Of a DNA stretch of 64,000 nt, positions 29,701-37,876 are shown piece after piece. Origin of the DNA: Flammeovirgaceae bacterium UBA6059 (GTDB lineage Bacteria > Bacteroidota > Bacteroidia > Cytophagales > Cyclobacteriaceae); NCBI GenBank assembly GCA_002435755.1, contig DIYH01000040.1:1-64000 (forward strand), written 5' to 3'. Position 1 is the first letter of the stretch, and the number at the start of each line of letters is the position of its first letter. The notes beneath the pieces were generated by a model. The model was not told the origin of the DNA. It searched no databases and worked only from the letters and a program-made list of their open reading frames with translations. The translations under genes and the position numbers were made by a program.

Positions 29701-30192
29701 GATCACTATTATGAGATCAGGGCGGGTATTGGCATCAACAAATCACCTAAACTATACGGAAGCTTTCCAACGGATGCTTACAGTCATACACCGAGCAATA
29801 AAGGCGCGCAGCAGCCTGGCATGACAGGTCAGGTGAAGGAGGATATCATCAGCAGATGGGCAGAACTAGGAGTCAGAGTGTCCGATGGTCAAGTGGCTTT
29901 TGCACCTTTGTTTCTAAGTGAAGAAGAATACTTAGACTCAGCTTCTACATTCACATATTTTGACGTAAAAGGAGAGCAGCAAAGCCTGGATCTATCTGCC
30001 GGACAGTTAGCGTTTACCTATTGTCAAGTGCCGGTCATGTATACGAAAGGTGCTGGTCAGGGCATCACTGTACATTACGCTAGTGGTAGTTCAGCAACTT
30101 CTGATGCTAACCATTTAACCACAGAAGACGCCACTAAGCTCTTCAATAGAACCGGGGAGATCAAGCAGATCAATATTAGTGTTATGGTATAG
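26743..30192 (+). CDS. Large GH94-clan phosphorylase, GH149-like (beta-1,3-glucan/oligoglucan phosphorylase)
   Basis: The protein has 1149 residues and no signal peptide, so it is cytoplasmic. The fold order fits inverting phosphorylases: an N-terminal beta-sandwich (from YGMRP-like DGMRPFFISL), then an (alpha/alpha)6 barrel with NWRDIFQNWE at 469-478, DGIDWE at 512-517 and EWNDANN at 651-657. D654 corresponds to the catalytic Asp of the WND motif in GH94 (by analogy). The length far exceeds GH94 cellobiose phosphorylases (about 800) and matches GH149 or GH161 beta-1,3-glucan phosphorylases. The expected reaction is beta-1,3-oligoglucan plus phosphate to glucose 1-phosphate, saving ATP. Its place between transporters and GH3 supports this. 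The family assignment between GH149 and GH161 is not certain by eye. Confidence 0.72.
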   Translation: MANNIYIGESPVVDSSKEVTGAYVELEGEKFYKIANYDGMRPFFISLVSDSDHWLFISSSGGLSAGRKNEGSALFPYYTDDKISDANETVGNKALIITQRAAGRKQLWEPFSKNTSGVYNCERNIYKNVTGNRLIFEEINHDLQLKYQYSWEFSDSHGFVKRSSIENLGSDAVSVNLLDGLQSVMPYGVNSGLQDIRSNLANAYKRNELDSTTGLGMFALSSMIVDRAEPSEALKSTTVWSIGLDVSNYLLSSFQLDKFRQTGEVTTETDVKAEVGAYFVQSQFDLASSASANWMTVSELNQDYAAVVSLQEQLADPENLEAAVSKSIADGTVALAKKVALADGFQLTKDDLSCGRHFSNVLFNIMRGGLFEEQYTIHADDLAAYAESINKPVFSNNASFFDALPDTLSLDELSAKAQASGDADLIRICQEYLPLTFSRRHGDPSRPWNRFSIELKTEDGGVNRQYAGNWRDIFQNWEALAASIPGYTNSIIAKFVNASTVDGYNPYRISRDGIDWEVIEPDDPWSYIGYWGDHQIIYLQKLLEVSVQHFPDQIHEMLSADQFVYANVPYRIKGYADIVKDPQDTILLDDDIEHLTHDRVSSVGADGKLVFAKDGGLVHANLTEKLLVMVLAKLSNFIPEAGIWLNTQRPEWNDANNALVGNGVSMVTLYYLRRNIAFLKELYGEVNVSSFKVHEEVKALFDKINSAFNSYAAHIETGFSDEVRKSLVDELGIAGEHYRDAVYNAFGSKEELSKDDLISFFDLSLKYIDQSIAVNKREDGMYHAYNLLSFESNKLTIDYLYEMLEGQVAALSAGTFSLKEALSVLDALKSSAIFRPDQYSYMLYPNRELPKFLERNVIPNEFVEQSELAKVLIKEGNRELLVKDAKGNYHFNGTFNNNINLKACLDKLKSGPHANLVSKEYDAYLQVFEEMFDHKSFTGRSGTFFGYEGLGSIYWHMVSKLLLAVQECIWNASEEEKNSPEMWKLVDHYYEIRAGIGINKSPKLYGSFPTDAYSHTPSNKGAQQPGMTGQVKEDIISRWAELGVRVSDGQVAFAPLFLSEEEYLDSASTFTYFDVKGEQQSLDLSAGQLAFTYCQVPVMYTKGAGQGITVHYASGSSATSDANHLTTEDATKLFNRTGEIKQINISVMV

Positions 30193-30255
30193 ATTTGATC
30201 AAGAATCCATTTCATAGTTAGGACAGTAGTTTGATGGACAAGCCAAATCTTTTTT

Positions 30256-32514
30256 GTGATTGTTCTACGAAATAGTGTGTGGAATGCTCAACCTAACCAA
30301 CTTCTAAAAACAAGTATTGTGGACAAGTCGGTAGAAAACTTGCTTGCCTTGATGACGACTACCGAAAAGGTAGGTCAACTTAACTTGTACAATGGTACCT
30401 GGGATTTTACAGGTCCGGTCCCCCAGGACAACAGTACGCAAGAGAGAGCTGACAATATCAAAAAGGGGTTAGTTGGAGGTATGCTCAATGTACTCACAGT
30501 AGATGCGATCCGTGAAGCACAGGAGATGGCCGTGGAGGAGAGTCGACTGGGTATTCCAATGATTTTCGGGTATGATGTAGTCCATGGTTATAAAACAATG
30601 ATGCCCATACCGTTGGCTCAGACGGCTAGCTGGGATAGTGATGTGGCTTATGAAACCAATAGAATTGCGGCCATAGAAGCAGCTTCATCAGGATTGAACT
30701 GGGCATTTGCACCAATGATAGATGTTAGTCGCGATGGGCGTTGGGGGCGTATCATGGAGGGTGGCGGTGAAGACCCTTATCTCACTTCTGTAATGGCTGT
30801 AGCATGGATAAGAGGGTTCCAGCAGGATGATCTGTCCGATCCTTTGACTATGGCAGCTTGTGCCAAACACTTTGCTGCGTACGGTTTTGCTGAGGCAGGT
30901 AGAGACTATAATACGACTGACGTCAGTGACCAAACTCTATTCAATATTGTGCTTCCGCCATTTAAAGCTGCCGTTGAAGCCGGGGTTGTTTCAGTGATGA
31001 ATGGATTCAATGACTTAAACGGCGTGCCGGTAACAGCCGATGGCCGACTTCAACGTGATATCCTAAAGGGAGACTGGGGTTTTGAAGGATTCGTTGTATC
31101 GGATTTTAATTCGGTAGGGGAGTTAGTGACGCACGGCTTTGTCAAAGATGAGAAGGCAGCTGCCAGAGCAGCATTTATGGCTGGCAGTGATATGGAAATG
31201 GATTCTCGTCAATACGAACGTCATCTTAATGCTCTGGTAGATGAGGGTGCCATCGATATGGCTATGCTGGATGATGCCGTGAGAAGAATACTTAAGGTCA
31301 AATTCGAGTTAGGTTTGTTCGAAGACCCCTATCGCTACTGCAACAAAGAGCGCGCAACATCAAACGTCCTGACCGCAGATCATCTTGCCGCAGCGAGAGA
31401 TGCTGCCCGTAAGACTATGGTGCTCCTTAAAAATGACAATGACCTGTTGCCGATAGCAAAGGATGTAGCTTCCATTGCGGTCATTGGCCAACTTGCCGCT
31501 CACAAGGATATTCCGTTAGGTAGCTGGAGAGCACAAGCCCCTGCCAATAGTGCTGTATCCGTGCTCGAGGGCATCAGGGAAGTTGCTACTGGGGAGGTGA
31601 CTTATACTGAAGGTTATAGGTTGGTGGAAGAGAAGCGCCATTTCATACACGAAGTGCCATTTTCTGAACAAAACAGAAACGGCTTTAGTGATGCGATACA
31701 GATTGCCCGACAGGCTGAAGTGGTCGTCATGGTGATAGGTGAAGATTGCTTCCAGTCCGGTGAGGGGAGAAGCCAGGTAGACACACAACTGAAAGGTAAT
31801 CAGGTGGAACTACTCGCTGAGATAGTAAAGGTCAATCCTAATGTGATAGTGGTCTTAATGAACGGTCGACCAGTGGTCATTCCGGATGTAGTGAATATAG
31901 TACCTGCCGTTCTGGAAAGCTGGTTCGGTGGATCAGCATCGGGTAACGCAATCGCGGATGTACTTTTTGGAGACTACAATCCTAGTGGTAAGTTACCGGT
32001 CTCATTTCCGTATCATACAGGTCAGGAGCCGCTTTACTATAACCACAAGAATGGTGGTAGACCCGTCACTAATGACTTTGATGCAGGGAAGGTCTTTTGG
32101 TCGCATTATACAGATGCACCGAATGAACCATTGTTCCCATTTGGTTTTGGTCTTAGCTACAGCATCTTTAGTTATAATGACCTGACACTTAGCAGTCATC
32201 AGTTGAGAAGTGGGGAGGAATTAAAAGCTTCTGTTAATGTGACCAACAAAAGCAATATGAATGGCGAGGAGGTGGTTCAACTCTACATCCGAGATCTTTA
32301 CGGTAGCACTACCCGACCCGTAAAAGAACTGAAGGCTTTTGAGAAGGTCATGATAAGGGCTGGAGAGACACGGACCATCACTTTTAAGATATCAACCGAT
32401 GATCTGGCTTACTACTGGCCAGATGGTCGCTATTGTGCAGAGGAAGGGGACTTTCATATATTCATAGGTGGCAATAGCCGGGACGTTCTTCAAGCTGAGT
32501 TTGAGTTGCTTTAG
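30256..32514 (+). CDS. GH3 beta-glucosidase (BglX-like), N-terminus uncertain
   Basis: The open frame gives 752 residues. GH3 domains are complete: EKVGQL, GRWGRIMEGGGEDPYL, KHFAAYG, nucleophile D283 in VVSDFNS, acid/base candidate E503 in SGEGRS, and a C-terminal fibronectin III-like domain ending about residue 750. The enzyme releases glucose from the non-reducing end of beta-gluco-oligosaccharides. The start is problematic: only GTG codons precede the domain, yet the frame just upstream and through the start reads FFVIVL...SVWNAQ, which resembles a signal peptide with its first codons missing. An ATG at 30234 would join the frame if one T were lost from the six-T run at 30250-30255. The protein is therefore either cytoplasmic with a GTG start, or a secreted enzyme with a frameshifted leader. 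Confidence 0.87.
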   Translation: MIVLRNSVWNAQPNQLLKTSIVDKSVENLLALMTTTEKVGQLNLYNGTWDFTGPVPQDNSTQERADNIKKGLVGGMLNVLTVDAIREAQEMAVEESRLGIPMIFGYDVVHGYKTMMPIPLAQTASWDSDVAYETNRIAAIEAASSGLNWAFAPMIDVSRDGRWGRIMEGGGEDPYLTSVMAVAWIRGFQQDDLSDPLTMAACAKHFAAYGFAEAGRDYNTTDVSDQTLFNIVLPPFKAAVEAGVVSVMNGFNDLNGVPVTADGRLQRDILKGDWGFEGFVVSDFNSVGELVTHGFVKDEKAAARAAFMAGSDMEMDSRQYERHLNALVDEGAIDMAMLDDAVRRILKVKFELGLFEDPYRYCNKERATSNVLTADHLAAARDAARKTMVLLKNDNDLLPIAKDVASIAVIGQLAAHKDIPLGSWRAQAPANSAVSVLEGIREVATGEVTYTEGYRLVEEKRHFIHEVPFSEQNRNGFSDAIQIARQAEVVVMVIGEDCFQSGEGRSQVDTQLKGNQVELLAEIVKVNPNVIVVLMNGRPVVIPDVVNIVPAVLESWFGGSASGNAIADVLFGDYNPSGKLPVSFPYHTGQEPLYYNHKNGGRPVTNDFDAGKVFWSHYTDAPNEPLFPFGFGLSYSIFSYNDLTLSSHQLRSGEELKASVNVTNKSNMNGEEVVQLYIRDLYGSTTRPVKELKAFEKVMIRAGETRTITFKISTDDLAYYWPDGRYCAEEGDFHIFIGGNSRDVLQAEFELL

Positions 32515-32562
32515 TAGGCGTGATACAAACTATGATATCCATTATCACTGTTCAGAGAGCCA

Positions 32563-33261
32563 TTAAGAAAGATTCTCATAGTCTTTGATGATCGTGTAAA
32601 GGAACTTGACATCCGGCATTTGTGTCTCTATTCCCAGTAGGGTTTTTACCTTCTCAGTCATCTGCTCCACTGCATTAGTATCGAACCCATCACGCCGGTG
32701 AATAAGTGCTTTTCTGATCAATTCTATCTGGCCATGACTAAGCTGCTTGACTTGGGGAAACTGTATTTCTACGGATAGTTCCGGGCTAACTATGGGTGTA
32801 TAATCTTCTAACGAAGTAGAAGTGTTTTTGTAGTTGACAACCAAGGTACCTGCTACCAGATCGCCAAGCCGCTGTGCGTTTTTTGTGACTATAATGGAGA
32901 GTACCGCGATACTACCGTAAATGCCAAAGTCGATGGGTCTGAGTAGCCACCTGAGAATGTATTGTGCAGGCCCGGCAGCTGTACCATCGCTCCGGACAAC
33001 ACGGATGTTCCGGATGCGCTTACCTGGGGTTTGACCATTGCCAAACCATTCGAACAACAAAGAATAAAAGAAGAATGGTATGGTTATTAAAGAAAGGGCG
33101 AATGTAAAATATTCGTTCACAACAAGACTGATCAAAATGAATACTGCGATCAGACAAACGATGATAATCAAAGCATCAATAATGAACGCGAGAATCCGAT
33201 CACCAAGACTCGCCAGGTCCAGATTTATTTCGATGTTTTGATTAGTGATAAACTTGCTCAA
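32563..33261 (-). CDS. RDD-family membrane protein
   Basis: The protein has 232 residues. An RDD domain with three or four hydrophobic segments covers residues about 15-150: SLGDRILAFIIDALII holds the first conserved Arg and Asp, and GNGQTPGKRIRNIRVV and RPIDFGIYG are family-typical. The soluble tail (about 150-232) is predicted helical. The start is taken as TTG because a stop codon lies six bases upstream in frame and no ATG follows near it. The gene is divergent from the SpoIIM-like gene with only 41 nt between them, an arrangement common in Bacteroidota next to MoxR/DUF58 clusters. Transport or scaffold function is unproven for this family. Confidence 0.88.
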   Translation of the reverse strand: MSKFITNQNIEINLDLASLGDRILAFIIDALIIIVCLIAVFILISLVVNEYFTFALSLITIPFFFYSLLFEWFGNGQTPGKRIRNIRVVRSDGTAAGPAQYILRWLLRPIDFGIYGSIAVLSIIVTKNAQRLGDLVAGTLVVNYKNTSTSLEDYTPIVSPELSVEIQFPQVKQLSHGQIELIRKALIHRRDGFDTNAVEQMTEKVKTLLGIETQMPDVKFLYTIIKDYENLS

Positions 33262-33302
33262 GAGTCAGGTGCTGGCTAATTTGTTGACGTTATCTAAATA
33301 TA

Positions 33303-34265
33303 ATGCGTCAGGGGATATTCGTTAGGCAAAATGAGAAAAAGTGGAAGGCCTTTGAGGAGAAGATCGCTGATGTCACTCAGGTACCAGCTGACGAGCTTAC
33401 GAAGATGTATGTTCATCTAACAGAGGATTTAGCGTACGCCAGATCAAAGTATCCCCACAGCAAGCTTCAGGAGCATCTATCTAACCTTGTACTTAAGTTG
33501 CATACCCATATCTACCGCAATAAACCCGTCAAGTCTAATCGCTTTATACAATTTTGGATAAAGGAGTTTCCTACGGAACTTGGCAAGGCTTATCCACAAA
33601 TGGGGTACGCCCTGACGATCATGCTCTTAGGGGTCTTTATTGGATGGCTCTCATCAGTTTATGACGATACTTTTTCGAGAATGGTATTGGGTGACGAGTA
33701 TGTGGACATGACACTCATTAACATCAGGAAGGGGGACCCTATGGCGGTCTATTCAAGTATGACTGAAGGGTCAATGTTTTCGATGATTACAACCAACAAT
33801 ATCCGTGTTGCTTTCCTGGCTTTTGTGGCTGGGATACTTTTTTCTGTCGGCACGGGATTGATTTTGTTACAGAACGGAGTGATGCTAGGCACTTTCCATC
33901 ATCTGTTCTTTTCTCAAGGCATTTTCGATGAGACCATTCTAACCATATGGATTCATGGTACGATTGAGATTTCGGCCATTATCATTGCAGGAGGAGCTGG
34001 GCTGGTCATGGGGAATGGGTTATTGTTCCCAGGTACCTACCCAAGATTATACGCCTTCCAAAATGCAGCGAAAAGCGGTTTGAAAATTGTCATTGGATTG
34101 ATTCCGTTTTTTGTGATAGCCGGCTTCTTTGAGTCATTCTTAACAAGGCATACCGAGTGGCCATTGGCGATCAAGTTATTGATCATATTAGCTTCACTAG
34201 CCCTAATGCTTACTTACCTAATCATACTACCCAACCTTCGCAGTTATGTCAGATCAAAAAATTGA
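33303..34265 (+). CDS. SpoIIM-like (stage II sporulation protein M family) membrane protein
   Basis: The protein has 320 residues. An N-terminal helical cytoplasmic part (about 1-95) is followed by about five membrane helices. Sequence such as NNIRVAFLAFVAGILFSVGTG and IWIHGTIEISAIIIAGGAGL matches the DUF95/SpoIIM family. Despite the name, the family is widespread in non-sporulating bacteria and lies beside MoxR ATPases. It overlaps the next gene by 20 nt, indicating translational coupling. Role in envelope maintenance is inferred from neighbours. Confidence 0.88.
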   Translation: MRQGIFVRQNEKKWKAFEEKIADVTQVPADELTKMYVHLTEDLAYARSKYPHSKLQEHLSNLVLKLHTHIYRNKPVKSNRFIQFWIKEFPTELGKAYPQMGYALTIMLLGVFIGWLSSVYDDTFSRMVLGDEYVDMTLINIRKGDPMAVYSSMTEGSMFSMITTNNIRVAFLAFVAGILFSVGTGLILLQNGVMLGTFHHLFFSQGIFDETILTIWIHGTIEISAIIIAGGAGLVMGNGLLFPGTYPRLYAFQNAAKSGLKIVIGLIPFFVIAGFFESFLTRHTEWPLAIKLLIILASLALMLTYLIILPNLRSYVRSKN

Positions 34266-35124
34266 ACTCTATAAAATCCGTGATTTTGGCCAAAAGATTA
34301 ATGCTACTATTGTCTATATCAGGAGGTACATCAAGCACCTTATTGTGCCCGTTTTACTATTAATACTTCCTGCAGCCCTGTTGGCAGGTTTTTTTATTAA
34401 AGACTATATGGCGACAGCTATGAGTTTTGGTGCTATGGATGATCCTGAAGTCTTTAACTCCTGGTTCTCTGAGGTATTGGTTAGTTATCTGGGAATGATG
34501 CTTGTTTCGTTGATAGCTGGGGCCCTGTTCTTCATGATCATTTATGAATTCATGACATATGTTAGCAAAGAGGATACTATTCCCACCGTAGGAAAGCTTT
34601 ACTCAGAGCCACTTGGTCGACTTCCCGGTTTGATGGGCCTGTTCTTGATCATTGGCATTATAAGTACGATGGGCTTCTTCTTTTTTATTATTCCAGGGTT
34701 TTATCTTGCTATAGTACTAAGCTTGGCGACCCCAATATACCTTTTTGAGAAGGCATCAATTGGTGCCTCAATCAGTAAGAGTTTTAAGATCATCAAAGGG
34801 AAGTGGTGGAGTACTTTTGGTATTTTGATGATCACCACCATCATAGCTGGTGCTGTGAGTTACATTTTCATCCTGCCTAGTTATGCATTGATGTTCTGGG
34901 AAGCATTCACAAGTGCGGCCCAGAACCCGGAAGACCCTGAGGCCATTGCTCAGGCATTTGGAGGATGGACTTTTGCTTTAGGCGTGACCCTGGCAATGAT
35001 CGGCACCTATATTTGCTACATCATTCCCATCATAGCATTGGCTTTTCAGTATTTCAATCTTGTTGAAAGACATGAAGGACGCGGACTAAAGCAGGAGATC
35101 GCCAATTTTGAGAACATTAAGTAA
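34246..35124 (+). CDS. Multi-pass membrane protein of the MoxR cluster
   Basis: The protein has 292 residues and about six hydrophobic segments (near 33-52, 80-104, 130-160, 190-212, 242-275). The N-terminus resembles glycerophosphoryl-diester-phosphodiesterase-associated or DUF4013-like membrane proteins (KIRDFGQKINATIVYIRRY), as found at this position in other Bacteroidota clusters. I cannot assign a specific function. It starts inside the end of the SpoIIM-like gene and its own end overlaps the next gene by 17 nt, so all are likely translated together. Confidence 0.8.
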   Translation: MSDQKIELYKIRDFGQKINATIVYIRRYIKHLIVPVLLLILPAALLAGFFIKDYMATAMSFGAMDDPEVFNSWFSEVLVSYLGMMLVSLIAGALFFMIIYEFMTYVSKEDTIPTVGKLYSEPLGRLPGLMGLFLIIGIISTMGFFFFIIPGFYLAIVLSLATPIYLFEKASIGASISKSFKIIKGKWWSTFGILMITTIIAGAVSYIFILPSYALMFWEAFTSAAQNPEDPEAIAQAFGGWTFALGVTLAMIGTYICYIIPIIALAFQYFNLVERHEGRGLKQEIANFENIK

Positions 35125-35764
35125 GCTAATATTCATAGGTTGCCTGCTTTGCGCTCACATGCTCTGTGCAAATGACAGGCGCAGCTTTGATCAAGCTGCT
35201 ATAGAGGCCTATCAGAATGATCCTCTTTATGATTACCAGCGGGCTATTCCTCAGCGGTCCTTACTGGATCAGCTCATGAGTTGGTTATTAGAATTGCTTT
35301 CACCAGTGCTGGGAGGGCCTAATGCTGAGATTATGCTCACATGGTTGATCAGGCTTGTGCTCTTGCTTGGGCTTGGCATGGCCATTTTTTTTGTGTTGAA
35401 AATGCGCTATGGTAGTGTGATCACAAGTTCCGATAGGAAGATCTTTTACCCTTCCGTGGATAGTAACGGAGGCAAGGTTGACTATCAGCATCTATTGGCG
35501 GTAGCCCAAAAAGAAGGAGACCTCAAACAGGTACTCCGTTATTCCTACTTAAGCACGCTTGATTCACTCTCCCGGAAGCGGGCCATTAGCTATACACCAT
35601 GGAAGACTTCTCGTGAGTATCTATATGAGCTTTCAGGTCGTGAGCGAGATATCTTTAGAGACCTATCGGAAATATTTGAGGCAGTATGGTACGGACACTT
35701 ACAAGTGGATCCGCAACTCGTAGACCAAAGTGAGTCGCTCCGAAAGAAGTTGACAGATGACTAA
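35108..35764 (+). CDS. DUF4129 domain protein
   Basis: The protein has 218 residues from a TTG start that overlaps the upstream gene by 17 nt; this start is preferred because it gives a good signal peptide (LIFIGCLLCAHMLCA). One membrane helix lies near residues 78-98. The cytoplasmic C-terminus carries the DUF4129 pattern: YLSTLDSLSRKR, PWKTSREYL, and FEAVWYGH near residue 190. DUF4129 proteins accompany MoxR and DUF58 partners; some family members are joined to transglutaminase domains. No catalytic residues are evident. Confidence 0.83.
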   Translation: MRTLSKLIFIGCLLCAHMLCANDRRSFDQAAIEAYQNDPLYDYQRAIPQRSLLDQLMSWLLELLSPVLGGPNAEIMLTWLIRLVLLLGLGMAIFFVLKMRYGSVITSSDRKIFYPSVDSNGGKVDYQHLLAVAQKEGDLKQVLRYSYLSTLDSLSRKRAISYTPWKTSREYLYELSGRERDIFRDLSEIFEAVWYGHLQVDPQLVDQSESLRKKLTDD

Positions 35765-36920
35765 AGAGCGGGTACTTTATATATTGATCGGTGTGCTCTT
35801 CACCGCCTATACGGTCATGGAGTATAACGCTCCAGAACCCATGACATGGATCGCTACTTTTGATGAGAACGATACCAATCCGTATGGCAGCAAGCTATTG
35901 TATGACAGGCTATCCGACATTTTTACAGAGCCTCCCAGGGTCTCTTATTCTCCGCTTGCGTTAGATGACGACCAGGAGTATCATCAACTCATCATAACCA
36001 ACAGTTTTAGGCCGTCATCAGCTGATTCCGCGGCTATTGCAGAACTGCTGGGGTTGGGAAAAACCATTTTCATTGTTGCAGATTACTATCGTGAGGATTG
36101 GTTGTATGGTTATGGTCTATGGACGTCAGCATACGACCTGGACTTAGACTTATTGCAACAGGATACCACTACTTTGGTACATGCATCAGGTGATTACCTC
36201 ATGCCAGGTCACCTGGGAGAGGTGACCATTGATCCGGATTTTGACGGGGATTGGGAGGTGCTGGTGTCTATTAAGTATCCTGTTGTATTATCCACCCAGG
36301 CTTATGGAGGAGAACTGATCATCTCGACCGTGCCGCTCCTCTTTACCAATTACGGTTTGCTCTTCGAAAAAAACCACCAACTACTGAGTGCATTGCTGAG
36401 CAGGATCCCTGATGAGCCGGTTTCCTACAACAGGTATTTCAAAGCTGGCCGTAGAGAATCAGGCTCCCCGATTCGCTATTTTTTAAGTCAACCAGCACTT
36501 CGTTGGTCAGTATATCTTGCCTTGGGTACACTGGCCATGATCATCTTTTTTGGAGCTTTTAGAAAGACACCAGTGGTTCCCCTACCGGAATCAAATGATA
36601 ATGCGACTGTAGAGTTTGCTCGAACTCTTGGAGGCCTCTACCATAGAGAAGCCAATCACAAGGCTGCTGGTAAGAAACTAGTCACTTTCTTTTACACTTC
36701 GCTTAACGAAAAGTATTATATCAAAGCACCATTTGATAATGATAAGCTGTGCCAGATTGCTATGAAGACAGGTGTCTCGAAAGAAGATGTAACAGATACT
36801 TTTAAGCTTATCAGACAACTAGGAGACGGTACTCCGTTTGGTGAGACTGACTTATCTAAACTCTATCGATACATACGCAAATTTGATGCTATTAAGACAA
36901 CATGGAAGACAACAACCTAA
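35757..36920 (+). CDS. DUF4350 domain protein
   Basis: The protein has 387 residues. An N-terminal membrane helix (about 5-22) is followed by a DUF4350 region starting NPYGSKLLYDRL, a GATase-like fold seen across this family, then a second helix near residues 248-266 and a cytoplasmic helical tail of about 115 residues. It starts eight bases inside the DUF4129 gene and ends 19 bases inside the MoxR gene. The dense overlap indicates a single translation unit. Specific function is unknown; the cluster is thought to act on the cell envelope. Confidence 0.83.
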   Translation: MTKERVLYILIGVLFTAYTVMEYNAPEPMTWIATFDENDTNPYGSKLLYDRLSDIFTEPPRVSYSPLALDDDQEYHQLIITNSFRPSSADSAAIAELLGLGKTIFIVADYYREDWLYGYGLWTSAYDLDLDLLQQDTTTLVHASGDYLMPGHLGEVTIDPDFDGDWEVLVSIKYPVVLSTQAYGGELIISTVPLLFTNYGLLFEKNHQLLSALLSRIPDEPVSYNRYFKAGRRESGSPIRYFLSQPALRWSVYLALGTLAMIIFFGAFRKTPVVPLPESNDNATVEFARTLGGLYHREANHKAAGKKLVTFFYTSLNEKYYIKAPFDNDKLCQIAMKTGVSKEDVTDTFKLIRQLGDGTPFGETDLSKLYRYIRKFDAIKTTWKTTT

Positions 36921-37870
36921 TAGAACTCTCTGCTTTTTCTGATAAGCTCAGCGAACTCAAAGCTGAAGCGCATAAAGCACTCATAGGACAGGAAAAAGTT
37001 CTTGACTTGATCTTAACAGCATATTTTGCCGGGGGTCATGTGCTAATAGAAGGTGCGCCTGGTTTAGCCAAGACACTGGTGGCGAGATTGCTGGGTGCGC
37101 TGACAGATACTGAGTTTAAGCGTATACAGTTCACCCCAGACTTGATGCCGGCCGATATACTGGGGACGATGGTGTTCCACCCCGGAGAGGCTAACTTCCA
37201 GTACAAGAAAGGTCCTATATTTTCTAACCTAGTCCTTATCGATGAAGTAAACAGAGCTCCGGCCAAAACACAGGCAGCACTTTTTGAAGTAATGCAGGAG
37301 CAGCAAGTCACACAGGATGGTGTGGCATATGACTTGCCATCACCGTTTATGATCATTGCAACACAAAATCCGATAGAACAGGAGGGGACCTATCGGCTAC
37401 CGGAAGCCCAACTCGACAGGTTTATGTTTAAAATCACGATTGACTATCCTAATCTCGAAGAGGAAGGTGCCATCCTACGGTTACACCATCAAAATAGCAA
37501 CTTTGCGGACCTGGATTTTTTGCAACCGGTGGTGACCGGTAAAGAGTTGCTCTCATTTCGCAATCAACTCGTTAAGGTGATGATCAAAGATGAGTTGATA
37601 GACTACATTGCTCAACTCGTACAAAATACACGACAAAATGGTGCTGTATCCCTGGGAGCATCGCCGCGTGCGGCTATTGACCTATTAAGTGCTTCTAAGG
37701 CCATGGCTGCTATTACAGGTAGAGACTTTGTGACACCTGAAGACATTCAATACCTGCTACCATCGGTGATACAGCACCGCCTGATCCTTACTCCCGAAGC
37801 AGAACTTCAGGGTGTTACGCTAGAGGAAGTAAGCCAAACTATTATTCAGCAGGTGGAAGTGCCCAAATAG
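36902..37870 (+). CDS. MoxR-family AAA+ ATPase
   Basis: The protein has 322 residues, the usual MoxR length. Walker A is GAPGLAKT at 51-58, Walker B LVLIDE at 110-115, followed by the family-typical NRAPAKTQAALFEVMQE and sensor-1 region ATQNPIEQEGTYRLPEAQLDR. MoxR ATPases are chaperone-like and assemble or activate partner proteins, often with VWA or DUF58 proteins such as the one encoded six bases downstream. The gene begins inside the DUF4350 gene. Confidence 0.96.
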   Translation: MEDNNLIELSAFSDKLSELKAEAHKALIGQEKVLDLILTAYFAGGHVLIEGAPGLAKTLVARLLGALTDTEFKRIQFTPDLMPADILGTMVFHPGEANFQYKKGPIFSNLVLIDEVNRAPAKTQAALFEVMQEQQVTQDGVAYDLPSPFMIIATQNPIEQEGTYRLPEAQLDRFMFKITIDYPNLEEEGAILRLHHQNSNFADLDFLQPVVTGKELLSFRNQLVKVMIKDELIDYIAQLVQNTRQNGAVSLGASPRAAIDLLSASKAMAAITGRDFVTPEDIQYLLPSVIQHRLILTPEAELQGVTLEEVSQTIIQQVEVPK

Positions 37871-37876
37871 GACGCT

